Below are positions 6,402 to 18,200 of a stretch of 53,117 nucleotides of DNA, in pieces (position 1 is the first letter of the stretch; every line of letters starts with the position of its first letter). Below the pieces are notes generated by a model. That model worked only from the letters and a program-made list of their open reading frames with translations. It ran no database searches and was not told the origin of the DNA. The translations under genes and the position numbers were made by a program. The stretch spans positions 1 to 53,117 of IMG/VR virus record IMGVR_UViG_3300009705_000021; one strand, written 5' to 3'. The DNA is from a virus.

Positions 6402-9242
6402 ATGGCAAAGATGGGCGGCGCACGAGTATTCTTTACCGTGCTTGCTAATGCACAGGTTGATAATTTAATCTCCGACATTCGTGGTGCTAATGCCATCATG
6501 GAATCCGTTTTCCTCGATTCAATAGAAGGTATCACCGAAGGTATGGATGAGATGTTTCAAGCATGGACCGCATGGTCTGATGCTATGGTCGATTCAGCAA
6601 TGGAAGTAGAGATGGCTAAAATATCATTCGAGAAGTTTTTTGATGCCGGAATAGAACAAGCAAAGGAACTCGAAGAACAACTCATTGCTACTGGGTTAGC
6701 ATTCGGTTCAACCGCCGAAGCCTCTATTCGAGCAGGCGCACAAATGATGCAAATTGAAGCAGGTGTTCTCGGTGGAAAAGAGCCTGCTGTTGCGGCAACA
6801 AAGGGTGCAATGTTAATGGGTGCGGTCGGTATGATGGACACGGATGCGGCTATGAAGAGCATAATGCAACTCCAAATGCAAACCAATTTCATGTACACAG
6901 GTGCTGAGAATATGGCACTTTCAGCCGCAAGTGCAGAGACTAAGCGTGCTGTTGTTCTTGGTAATACTGTTAGACTTGTTGATATGCTCAACGAAGCAGA
7001 AAACAGAACAGGTGCAACAATCCAAACAATCACATTCTCTATGAATCAATTCGCCGCATCTGCTAAATTAGCGAACATGTCAATTGAAGAACAAATATCT
7101 CTTTCAGCCGCTTTGATTGAAAAGGGAGAAGAACAAGGAAAGGCTGGTCGTGCTATCAAAATGATGCTTGCTCGTCTTGCGTCTAATCGGTCTAACAACA
7201 ATGACTTATTGAAAGAGCATGGTGTATTGGTTGTCAGTGCAACGGGCGAGATGAAAGGTTTGACTGAAATAATGGCGGATTTGAAAAACAAGACTGATGC
7301 ACAAGGTCGGAGTTGGGATTATCTTACTGCTGTTGAGAAGCAAAACATAGCAATCGCTGTTGCTGGTTCACACCACTATGTGAGATTTTTGAAGTTAATG
7401 GATGGATATAATCGTGTGATTGACATTCAAGAAACTTTAAGTAGGTCAGCAGGGTCGGCTATGAAAGAATACAGCACTTTCCTTAAATCGGCCGCATTCG
7501 AGTTGAAGGTATATACCAATGCTCTTGAAGCAGAGGCCGCAGTGACCGGTAATTTACTTATCCCTTCTAAGGTTCAAGCAATGAAGGCTGAATTAATGTT
7601 TGCAGAGGCACGCAACAAAGTTCTCGGTACAACAATGGGTGCAAGGGGCTCGATGTGGGCTGAAATGGCAAATGTTGGATTTCAACACGCTAAGGGTATT
7701 ATGCAAGCAATTTTCATGTATCGAGTATTTAAGGTCGCTATGCAGACTTTTGCTATCGTTCAAGGACAGGTTGCTCAAAGAACAAATATCACTACTAAGG
7801 CTCGAATGGATGCAATCAATGCTGAGAAGATGGGAACAGCAGTTAGAAGAGAAGCATTCGCTTTGCATATGCAGGGTCTAAAGCCTGCTCAAGTTCAAGC
7901 ACAAATGGGTTATTCACAAATCCAAATTGACCACGCTATAAATGAAGGTATGGTAGCAAAGGCTAAACTTATTTCTCATAATCATATTAGTATGGCAAAG
8001 GCTCAAACTAATGAAGTAAAGGGAGATAAAAACCTTACTGCGGCTAAGATGAAAATAATCCGTGCCGGATATATATTGGGTGCTCAAAATCAGCACGACT
8101 TAGAACAGCAAATAGCAATTCGTAAAGTGAAGATGTTAAAAACACAAGAGGAATTACTCTTCTTTGATGTTACCTCTAAAATGAGTGGCACTAAGACTTT
8201 GATGGAGAGACAAGAGTTGAATATCAAAGGTGCTCTATTAAGAGCGACTGTTGCCCTCAATGGTACTGAGATAGCCGGTATGGAAAATAAAATAGCACTT
8301 AGTAATGCTATGAACAATATAGCCGCAGGCGGTCTTTCCTATAAGAAACAAGAGATGTTTATCAATACTATTTCAGCGGAGAATGATGCAACACAAGCAC
8401 AAATAAAACTCTTACTTGCTGATGCAAAGGTAGTAAATATCAAATTAGACCAAACTGCTATCGCTACCGGTTTAGCAAATATAAAATTGAGTGGTGGTAT
8501 AGCAGTGGCTAATCTCAACCAAGCGAAAACAAGTGCTATCGTGAACCATGAAAATAAGAAAAGGATTCTCACAGGTGGTGTGATGACAAGTTCTCTAATG
8601 CTGAGTTCAATGGTTCTTATGATGTTCACCGATAACGAAGTGGCGGCTACAGCGGCTATGTATTTAATGTCAGCATCTATGATTCCCATGACCCTTTCTA
8701 TGCTTGGTTATGGAGCGGCGGCTGATAAGGCCGCATTATCCACAACCATTGCTACACTTGGGTTTGCCGCAGTCGCAGGTGTGGCCGCATATATGCTCGC
8801 CAGAGCAACAGCCGGAACATCTAAGTTCGCAAAGGAGCAAGAAAAAATGCAAAAGGAAATGGAGGATTCGCAGCAAGAAATGGAGTTAATGAGTGATGAA
8901 ATGGAGAAATATGCAAATGACTCGGACATGGCAATCCAAGCCTTAACTGACAATACGGTCGACAATTTAGAAACTATGGGCGACGCTATGAACAGTTTTG
9001 ATAATAAGCGTCAAGAGATTTTCTATGGTGGGCGAGCAGGGCGTATGGATTCGGCCTTATTCCGTGAGATTAGATTGAACGGTGTTGAAAAATTATATTT
9101 TGCACCCGAAGTCTCTATGACAAATAATTTCAATGGTCTTACATATGATAAGGCGACTGAATTAATTGCAGAGAAGGTGCTCGGGAAACTTGAGCTCTTG
9201 GTCACAGGCAACAGTATGGATATTCAAAACTCCAGCGTATAA
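6402..9242 (+). CDS. Tape measure protein
   Basis: 946 residues, mostly alpha-helical and rich in Ala, Met and Gln. The N-terminal third has the phage tail tape-measure pattern (FEKFFDAGIEQAKELEEQL, ALSAASAETKRAVVLG, GRAIKMMLARLASN). About residues 725-805 hold hydrophobic segments (TSSLMLSSMVLMMF, AAMYLMSASMIPMTLSML, GFAAVAGVAAYML) as expected for insertion into the host membrane. A Glu/Met coiled coil follows. At about 1.5 angstrom per residue, a tail of roughly 140 nm is inferred. The size and place after the chaperones make this secure. Confidence 0.85.
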   Translation: MAKMGGARVFFTVLANAQVDNLISDIRGANAIMESVFLDSIEGITEGMDEMFQAWTAWSDAMVDSAMEVEMAKISFEKFFDAGIEQAKELEEQLIATGLAFGSTAEASIRAGAQMMQIEAGVLGGKEPAVAATKGAMLMGAVGMMDTDAAMKSIMQLQMQTNFMYTGAENMALSAASAETKRAVVLGNTVRLVDMLNEAENRTGATIQTITFSMNQFAASAKLANMSIEEQISLSAALIEKGEEQGKAGRAIKMMLARLASNRSNNNDLLKEHGVLVVSATGEMKGLTEIMADLKNKTDAQGRSWDYLTAVEKQNIAIAVAGSHHYVRFLKLMDGYNRVIDIQETLSRSAGSAMKEYSTFLKSAAFELKVYTNALEAEAAVTGNLLIPSKVQAMKAELMFAEARNKVLGTTMGARGSMWAEMANVGFQHAKGIMQAIFMYRVFKVAMQTFAIVQGQVAQRTNITTKARMDAINAEKMGTAVRREAFALHMQGLKPAQVQAQMGYSQIQIDHAINEGMVAKAKLISHNHISMAKAQTNEVKGDKNLTAAKMKIIRAGYILGAQNQHDLEQQIAIRKVKMLKTQEELLFFDVTSKMSGTKTLMERQELNIKGALLRATVALNGTEIAGMENKIALSNAMNNIAAGGLSYKKQEMFINTISAENDATQAQIKLLLADAKVVNIKLDQTAIATGLANIKLSGGIAVANLNQAKTSAIVNHENKKRILTGGVMTSSLMLSSMVLMMFTDNEVAATAAMYLMSASMIPMTLSMLGYGAAADKAALSTTIATLGFAAVAGVAAYMLARATAGTSKFAKEQEKMQKEMEDSQQEMELMSDEMEKYANDSDMAIQALTDNTVDNLETMGDAMNSFDNKRQEIFYGGRAGRMDSALFREIRLNGVEKLYFAPEVSMTNNFNGLTYDKATELIAEKVLGKLELLVTGNSMDIQNSSV

Positions 9243-9276
9243 GTATAGAAGAGAAAGAGAAAGAGAGGCGAGAAAC

Positions 9277-12200
9277 ATGACACGATATTTTGGATTAGAG
9301 GGTATTGGTACTCTTCAAAACATCTCACCTACTTCCGGCAACCCATTCCCATTCAAAAACTCCCTTTGGCTTGTTGGTTATTGGGAGGACTTTTCAGTAT
9401 CATATTCCACCTCAGAGGCTACAAGTAACGAATTAAAGCATACCGAGACTCACTTCGGTAATCCAATGAATAGTGAAGCGAGACTTAACCCTTACTATCG
9501 CTGGTCATTCCCCGATAGAAAGAATGTGTTTTCAAGTGCGACCGTCACCCTTGCTGATACAACAACAACAACAGTCGCAAGAGGAGACATGAATGGTTTA
9601 GTGACTTCGGATATTAAGAGACTGCATAATTTAGGTGCTTTCGAGCATTGCAGTATTGATACAATGCGATTAGGAAAAGGAGTTAGGTATGCAGGTATTC
9701 TCAATAATGAGTACATTGATAGTAATTCAAATAGTAATCGCTACAAGTATGGTGGCCTTTCTTATGAAGCCGTTGTTGGTAGCATTAATGCAGGTATAGA
9801 ATATGAATCATACATCATGTTTAACCCATCCTACAGTGACGCAGGGCGATACCTTGCATCATCGGGTAACACAGACATTACAAATGGCCGTCAATCAATC
9901 CACCAACACTCAATAGATAATTCCGAAGCGAGAACTGCCGCTGACCTACTTATCATTGCAGAGGCAGGTAATTATTCTCAAGGATTAGGTGCGGCGGCAC
10001 TACCACATAATCACGGTCAAGCAAGCGTACTACCTTCGTACTTAATCTCAAGCACCGTTGGTGCGAATGCCTCCACAAATGGAGCAACACCAATAACAGG
10101 TGTGAAAAAGGTAATGTTTAACACAATGATTAGCACAGCCGGTCGCTTCAATTTCACATCTGTATTAGATACATACTACGGCGGAGCATCAGACCCAATC
10201 GTACAGACAGCAACCGCTTGGGCTCGAGGTGGTGATGGTAGAGCAAAAGTAATTTCAGCAGATATTAAATCTCCATCAAAGAAACCATTCTTAGTTATTC
10301 AATCAACATTCCCTGCCCAACAAGTAATAGAAGGTCAAGTATTTAACGGAGCAATGGGTGCTTCTTTTGCTTCAACAAACATAGGTGGGATTGCTGGTCA
10401 GTGGACCACAGGAGATTTGGCATGGGCGGCTCCAAACAATACAACACCTACAGGAACTGATTACCGAGAATATACTGATTTAAGAGAAGGTGATATTGTT
10501 ATCGCACCTACAGGTTGGTGTATCGTTCAAAAGACATACCATGATGATAAGAGCCTTTTGCTTTACAATCTCGCAACAAGCGCACTATTAGATTTCAACA
10601 GATTTGACCCTGCCCACGCTTCTTACATAGGTGCTCCAGCCGCACTTAACAGAGTTCCTCTTGCGAGAAAGTATTGGCCTATTACAAATTACAACGGACC
10701 TTTGAACGCATCAGCAGATGGTGATACATTTCATATGAGAATATGCCCCCAACATTTGAATGATAACGGTCTACCTAACACTGAAAGGTCGCTTCACTAT
10801 GTTTTCAAAGTCGGTTATGATAAAGACCAAATCACTTGGACTGAAAATGGAAACCGATACAAACAGTCGGGGCTTAACATCATGCCTACACATTTCAATG
10901 CTTGTGTCGAGATTGATTTAGAATTAGGAACAATGTTGGCAAGTAAATCAAATGACCCTAATGACCTCGGAACTCACACAGGCGCACCTCAGCGTCACGA
11001 GTTTTACAGCACATGGAACGCAAGTAATACTGCTTCATTCCCTCAACACGCAGAGGCCTATGTTGATTGGGATAGCACAGGAGTGTTGACCGGTCCTAAT
11101 TATGTGAGTACGCATAATCAATGGATTGATTTAGACATAGTGTTTGATTTTTCTGGTCAACAATATGAACTGTATATCAACGGTAAGAGAACAACCGCAG
11201 GTAAAAAGGCTATGCTTGCGAAGCCCGACGGTACAGCATGGGTTGCGAGTGACCTTTATGGTTGGCATATAGATGCAGTCTCATTCTTAACATCATTTGG
11301 AACACAAACTAATTCCTACGAAGCAGGGCAAAATTGGGATAAATCAGAGCCACAATACCTTGCTACTTTAATTGACCGTGTTGGTATTATTCACGAATTA
11401 ACAAATCCCGTAAATGATATAGGTGGTTCCGGCTCAACCGCTTCGGTTCATACTACTAAGAATACACTTCTCATAAGGACTGATTTACAATTAGCACTTG
11501 ATAAGACAGGAATGCTTCAAGCAACAGTCTCCGATGACGACAACAACCTTCATTTGCAGAGAATCATAAAGGACACAACAACCGATTGGAAAGTAATGCT
11601 GTTCAATGAGGATATTGATGATTTCTTGTGGCTTGGTAGTATCGGCACTTTGGTCGTAACCCAAAACTCAAAAAGTAAAGGCAAAGAAATTACATTAACC
11701 GGAGAAGATGCTATGAACTCTTTAGAAAGAATCATGCCATATTGGGAGGCCGGTCAAACAGCCTACGGTCCTTCAACAACATACGCTTACCGAAGACAAG
11801 AGTCAGAGATGGCTCAAGAAAACTTTTACTTCGGAACAAGGAGACTTTTGCGAAGTAACGCCGGTCTTGGTTTTGACCACCAAACAAGAACTGTTTCAAG
11901 GTTTGATGATGCAACAGAAATCGGAGCTATTCAAGGTACTTATTCCCCTGTGTATGAACAAAGAATGAGACTTTATTCATCCCACCCGATACAAATGTAT
12001 TCGGGAGAAGAAAGTGACGGCTCTTTAATTTCAATGGATATATCCTCTTGGAAAACATCACCAACAGTTCTCGATTGGAAAGACAACATTTGGAATATGT
12101 GGTCTACAAAACGAATCATTGGTTTCAGTGACGGAACAAATCATACATGGACCGGTATAACAGCAGACCAAACAAACAGAGGTATCATAGCACACTGTAT

Positions 12201-15200
12201 TGAGCACGGGCTTAAGGTTGGTGACACATTCGAGATTGGTGGGTATGTTGGTGGTTCAGCATACAGAAACCCATTTACCTTTGAGACAAATACTAATACA
12301 AATAAGAGAAGTATTACAGTAAAGAAGATTTTAGGTGATAACGCATTCCTCTTCGTCTATCCATATACACTGAACGATTTTGGACCCGGAGGAGGAGACA
12401 AGGGTTCTTATTGGAGTGTTATACGAAGACAAACAAGCGAAGGTGGTATGGGATATGTTCAAGGTGATGCGGTCACTATGGCTTTTTGGCAACACTCAAC
12501 AGGTGATGGAAAGGATTTAAGAGATTCTCAAACTTGGATTAATCAAATCACAACAAAGAATACAGACAGTTCAATTAGAAGTGCTCTTGATGGTGGTGTT
12601 CAAAGAATCGAGATTGATGGTAGATTAATGTCCTCCGGACACACCCGCATAAATAGCATACCTTATACCAGCAGTAGTAATCTATCGGGGACTTTTGCAT
12701 CAAGCGACGACAGCCGCATAGGTATTTTCAATTGGGACTTCGGTCGTTACTTTATGGGAACTCCGTGGACCGGTATTGATTCTTCGGAGTCAAATATCGC
12801 CGCACGAGACCACTCTGGAACTGTTTCGGATAGACAAGCAAGGTACGAGAAGACCATTGATTTAGCAACATATAGAGGAGGTGCTACTGGTACGGGGTGG
12901 GCTAAGTATGGTGCAATGAATTACAAACCTGCCGCTATGGTCTATACCGGCGCAGAGACTGACGAGGATGGTGACCAATACCTTGACCTCGGAGCAACAA
13001 CCCCTTCATTCCCCGCCGGTTCTGTTTATGGAGTTATCGCAGAAGACCATCATGGTCTTATAACAAATGGACCTGCGTGGATTTTCGCAAACCTTCACGG
13101 TGATGTGGGGCTTCAATATCTCAATAAAGGAACAGAAACAGAAAGGTCGCAAGTATTCACTATGATTTCAGTCGGACCCCAATATCTATGGGGTGGAGCA
13201 AAAGACTCGGCTGGATTGGCGCAAGTGGTTGGTTATGACTCTAAACACAAAAATTACAGAAACGCTTTGATTATTCGAGGCAATGACATAGACCAAGTAG
13301 AGCCTATGATGCCAACAACAGATTCTAATTGGTCGGTACACCCTGCGCTTTCGGGAGCAGGACCAGCAACGAGATATACTGATAAAATGCAAATGAAGTT
13401 CATTGATGCCGCCGGTCAAGGAAATCTAAGTGGTGGTATTGATTGGCAAGAGGTGCGACTTCCTACAAGTGGAGACACCCGATGGGCTACTGCCGGAACT
13501 CCCGGAGACGCCGACTTTCGTGTAAATATCCCCGTTGCATCTCTTAACACAACAGCAGTAACAAGCGTTCCGGACCTGACAACAGGCGCACCGAGCAATT
13601 GGGACACGGTAAAATTATTATTCCCTCGTGAAGGAGAAATAGGTATAATATCTAATCTTGTAGCACCCGCAGGAGGAACATATGTCACATATACTTACGA
13701 GTCTTTTGATTCAGCAACAGACACTTTTATCAATTGCAGACCACATAAAACCTCGCATAGGGGTTTTAGACCTGACCAAGCGGCCTTCGCTGATTCCGGC
13801 TCACCAAATCTCCGTATTATGATACCTGCTGTCGAGACACATTGTCAAGCACTATTCATCCCACCTGCGGCAAGACAAGGTCGTGAAGTAAATAGAGTAT
13901 CACACGCCGCATGGATGCAAGACATAAGAAACAGTCTCTGGTTCAAAATGACCTTTGGTCGTATTAATAAAGAACCTGTCGGTGTTGATGGACCAAAAAG
14001 GAATGCGGTTGCTATTCGAGGAGATGTACATAATCGTGTTTATGTTACAACACTTCACCCATTTAGCACAGCCGCACAGCATACCGACTACTTCACACTT
14101 ACTGCTGACCATGATGCAGGGGATGCTTCAATCACACTTACCCCACAATGTGCAATACCTATGATAACACCCGACGGTTTTGATTATCGCTACAAAAACT
14201 CTTGGGGTTACACTGTTAATGATAAGAATACTAATCCGTGGGTCAGCATCCCATCCTTCGCATCCAACAATGCTCCAACAAGAAAGAATGGTGGTTTGTG
14301 TTTTGAAATATACGGTAATGACGGTTCATTAGATGTTGGGATTGGTGATAGTGCGGTTATGGTCAATTGTAAGGATGATACAGATGCGGCATTTAAGTAT
14401 TGGGAGATTGTTCAAATCCGTGAAGAAAGTATTATTGCTAAACACGGTCTGCTTGAGGATTATGGGATTAGTGATGGTACGAGCGTTCCGGGAGCTCTTT
14501 GGCTTACGGGAGCATACAATCCTGTGACATACCACTCGGGTGGTGCTTTTACTGTTACCGCACCAACAACAGACCCTAACAAGTATTGGTCAACAGACCC
14601 TGCAACAGTGACAAATGGGTTTGCTAATCTCGCAATAGGTGATGTCGTATTCCTCGGTAATACATATGGTCACCAAGAAATGCCACCAACCGATGACACA
14701 AATAGAGAATGGAATCCAAACAACCCTACCGGTGAGCCAAGAGATTTAGTTTCATATCGGTGGTATAAAGTCCTCGATAAAACCTCTGACGACAGACAAA
14801 TATGTTTATTCCCCGCAGAAATAGCGTACTATAATAGAGATTATAGTTTTACTAAAAGTGATGGGAGCACAGGCTATCCACTTAAACACCCTGTCGCCGC
14901 ACATGACGGCATCCTTTCTCTTCCCGACGCAATATATAATGACCAATACACTATTCCCGCAAGAAGTGGTAACAACCCACTGCAAGCAAATCTCCCAACA
15001 GGATTCCCAACACAAGGTAATAAACACTGCTACCTTTACTGTGGTGATATTCAAGTCAATGGAATTAAGTTCACCAAAAAACGACACCTTAGTGGTGCTA
15101 TCGGTCGCTTTAGAAAAATACGAGATGACTTTAGACATATTTACATTCTATGGGCTGACATGAGAAATGATGGCTCAGCAGACGCAGACGGTAGCCATCG

Positions 15201-18200
15201 TAAAACAAACTTTGGTTTAGTCTACCCAACAATAGATAATTACGATATATCACTTGTTCATGCTAATACCCAAGAAGGGATTATTGATTTGAAAATGGGT
15301 GAAGACATTGATATTTGGTCTATGCAAGACACTGACCCTTTCACATCAGCAAGGTGGTCAGCCAACAGAACAAATCTAATAACCGGAGATTATGATTACG
15401 CTAATATACTACATGATTGGGAGGACAAGGCAGGTTCATTTATCATACTTGACACTTCAAAGTTTTTCAATCTAAACACATATGCCAACAACGGTCGTAT
15501 CGGACAAAATGCCGGTGGAGATAAAGACCTTGATGGTATAGTGGTTCAAAGCGAAGGATTCCCCGAGTTGATGGATAATTATTGGTGGTGGTCTATGCCT
15601 CATCCATTCACAGCAAAGTATCGCTTACCATATGACCCCACATGGAAGTTCGTTTGCAGATACAACACTAAGGTCGCATCCGATGTTGATAATGGCAAAC
15701 CTATACTAAACATTGATTCTTCTCACCACTACCAAGGGAGTTATTTTGATGATATTAGAATTGATGGAGCATTTGATTTCATGCAATACTCTAATGACAC
15801 AGAATCCGGCGGAGCAGCGACGAGTGATTTCCCTGTCGGTGGAACTTGGCAATCCCAAAAGGGTTGCTTTGTCACTGATTATGACGAGCGAGCAAGTGGT
15901 GACGCTAAGAGACTTTACTTGGGTGTTGGTTCTCGTGTATTGGGTAGTCAAGAGACTATGGCCTTTTCTATGGATGAAACAATACCAAACTCTAACTTTG
16001 GTATGAACACATTAAAAACAGTGAACGACCACAACATATTTACAAATTGGGCGGCAACTCACTCATTACCTTTGATGATGACAATTGAGGGTCATATTGA
16101 AACACCGGCTTCTAATACTTATTGGGAGCACGACAAGATTCGTTTGATGTGGCAAAAGGCTCAACAGAGAACTTGGTTAAGTGGTAGCAGAATCCCAATT
16201 AATTATGACATATCCGACGTACCTATTTCTTTTGAGTTTGATAGTACGCATCAAGGAACAACAGACACGACATTGGTTGAGTCATATGGTAGTGTGTATG
16301 ACGGTCGAGGTCAAACTGTTAGAAGAATTATTAGTGCCATACAGAATCAATCGGGAGCAGGTTATACAAACTCAATATCCTCTAAGTGGCATTTCCAAAT
16401 AGAAAGAGGGAGATTTACTTATCGCCCAAGTTACTCATCCCTACTAACTTTGAATAGAGATAATTTGGTCGAATCAAACCTTACTTCAAGGGCGAGCAAA
16501 TCAACAAACTTTGTCCGAGTTCTTTTCAACGGTGGCTCTTCATTCGTTGATTATCCAAAAGGCTCACTAAACGATGACACTCAATCATCTAAGTGGAAAT
16601 TGATAGATGCGTCAAATGTGAGTTCAGCGTCAGAGGCTCATGCTTTGGCTGTACAGACCTACGAGGCATCTAAGAAGAGTTCATTCAAGGTTAATGGTAG
16701 GATGATTAGAGAAAGCGAACAAACAACCTTAATGACAGGCGGTCGTCACGGTTACATTTTAACACCGTGCATACGAACCTTACCTTCAACATCAACAAGT
16801 GCTCGAAGTAACACACTTCATCAACACAGTCTCACAGCAGGTTGTTTATTTCCGGGTCGAGTCAATGCGCTTGATGGTAACTTAGATGGTTTGCTATATT
16901 TGAATAGGGTTCAACAACATGGTGCGGCAAACCAAGTCTCTACCTTCGGTGATGAATGGGATGGTCTTTTCATTGGGAATAAAAGCGATAGTGAGTATTA
17001 CAGTGAAGAAAGAGGAGCACATGGTAGTGGTACTTGTGACGCATTTTCAGTGACGAGTTCAGCAACCGGAGCATCAAGACCTGTTGTCCCATCCCACCAA
17101 TCATACGGTTGGTATGGCTTAGGGTCTGTTGATAAGGCCGTACAAGTTATTCATGTATCAAAAGACATTCCATTTGTCTCCAATCTCACAGGTAATGAGT
17201 TGAGGATTTTTATCACACATAACAGTAACACAGCCAACGAAGGAAAATATAGAATATGGCTTGTTGACCCTACATTTATTACCCCAACATCGACAGGTTC
17301 ACAAGGAACAGACTTTGCCTCTATGACCTTTTCGGATAATGTTACTACTAAAGATGTTCAAGCGAATGGTTATGTTGAATTAACCCTACCTTCTTCTTAT
17401 GGTTCTCCGGTAGGTAGCAGAATTACTGTTTCGTTTAACAAAGAGTATTGTGACACACTGTTGAGATATAGGTCACACAGCGCAACCGCTTCTAAGAGTA
17501 ACAAAGGTAATAGGGTCAATCAATTTTTCACAGCAATTAATATCGCTGACTATTCCGCAGGGTCACACTCATTCAATGCAGTGGCAAGTGTCAATGAAGG
17601 GTCAGCATTCCCACTTGGATTACCAGAGTTTGCTGATGGTGCGGATTCATATGACCGTGGAGGTTTTTGGTGGTTGCACAAAACAAGAGCATTAATGCAG
17701 TGTCCTTCTATTAGCATAGTAAAGGATATTCTTTGGAGACCTGGTCGCACTGTAAATTATGTTGATGACCACCTTGACTTGAATGAAGAGTTAATGGTCA
17801 CAGAAGTTAAGTACGCCTTAAGCGAGGCAAAACATGAGAGCGTTTCACTTGTACTGCAAAGAGATGATGCACAAAGCACTGCTCAAAGAGGATTTATGTT
17901 ACCAAATCTCGGTGATTCATATAGAACACGACCAGAGCCACCACGACCTGAGGGTGGTGGTGACGGTGATGATACCGGAGGAGGAGGAGGTTCCGGCGGT
18001 GGCGGTGGAACAGGTGATGGTGGGAGCGGAGGAGGATGGGTACCTCCAGCAATCTTCCCACCAAAAACAGGTGTTCCGCCAATGGGTGAGTCATATGGTG
18101 GTATGATAACATCTCCAAGCACAGGCGGTGTAATTTATTCACCATTATCCGATGATTCTGGTCGAGGAAATGCTATTGGTGTTGAAGGAACAGTGTATAA

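Noticed and set aside
7593-7881. Opposed 91- and 93-codon frames inside the tape measure
   Set aside because: Shadows of the Gln/Ala-rich coding sequence; the tape measure frame is continuous across them.
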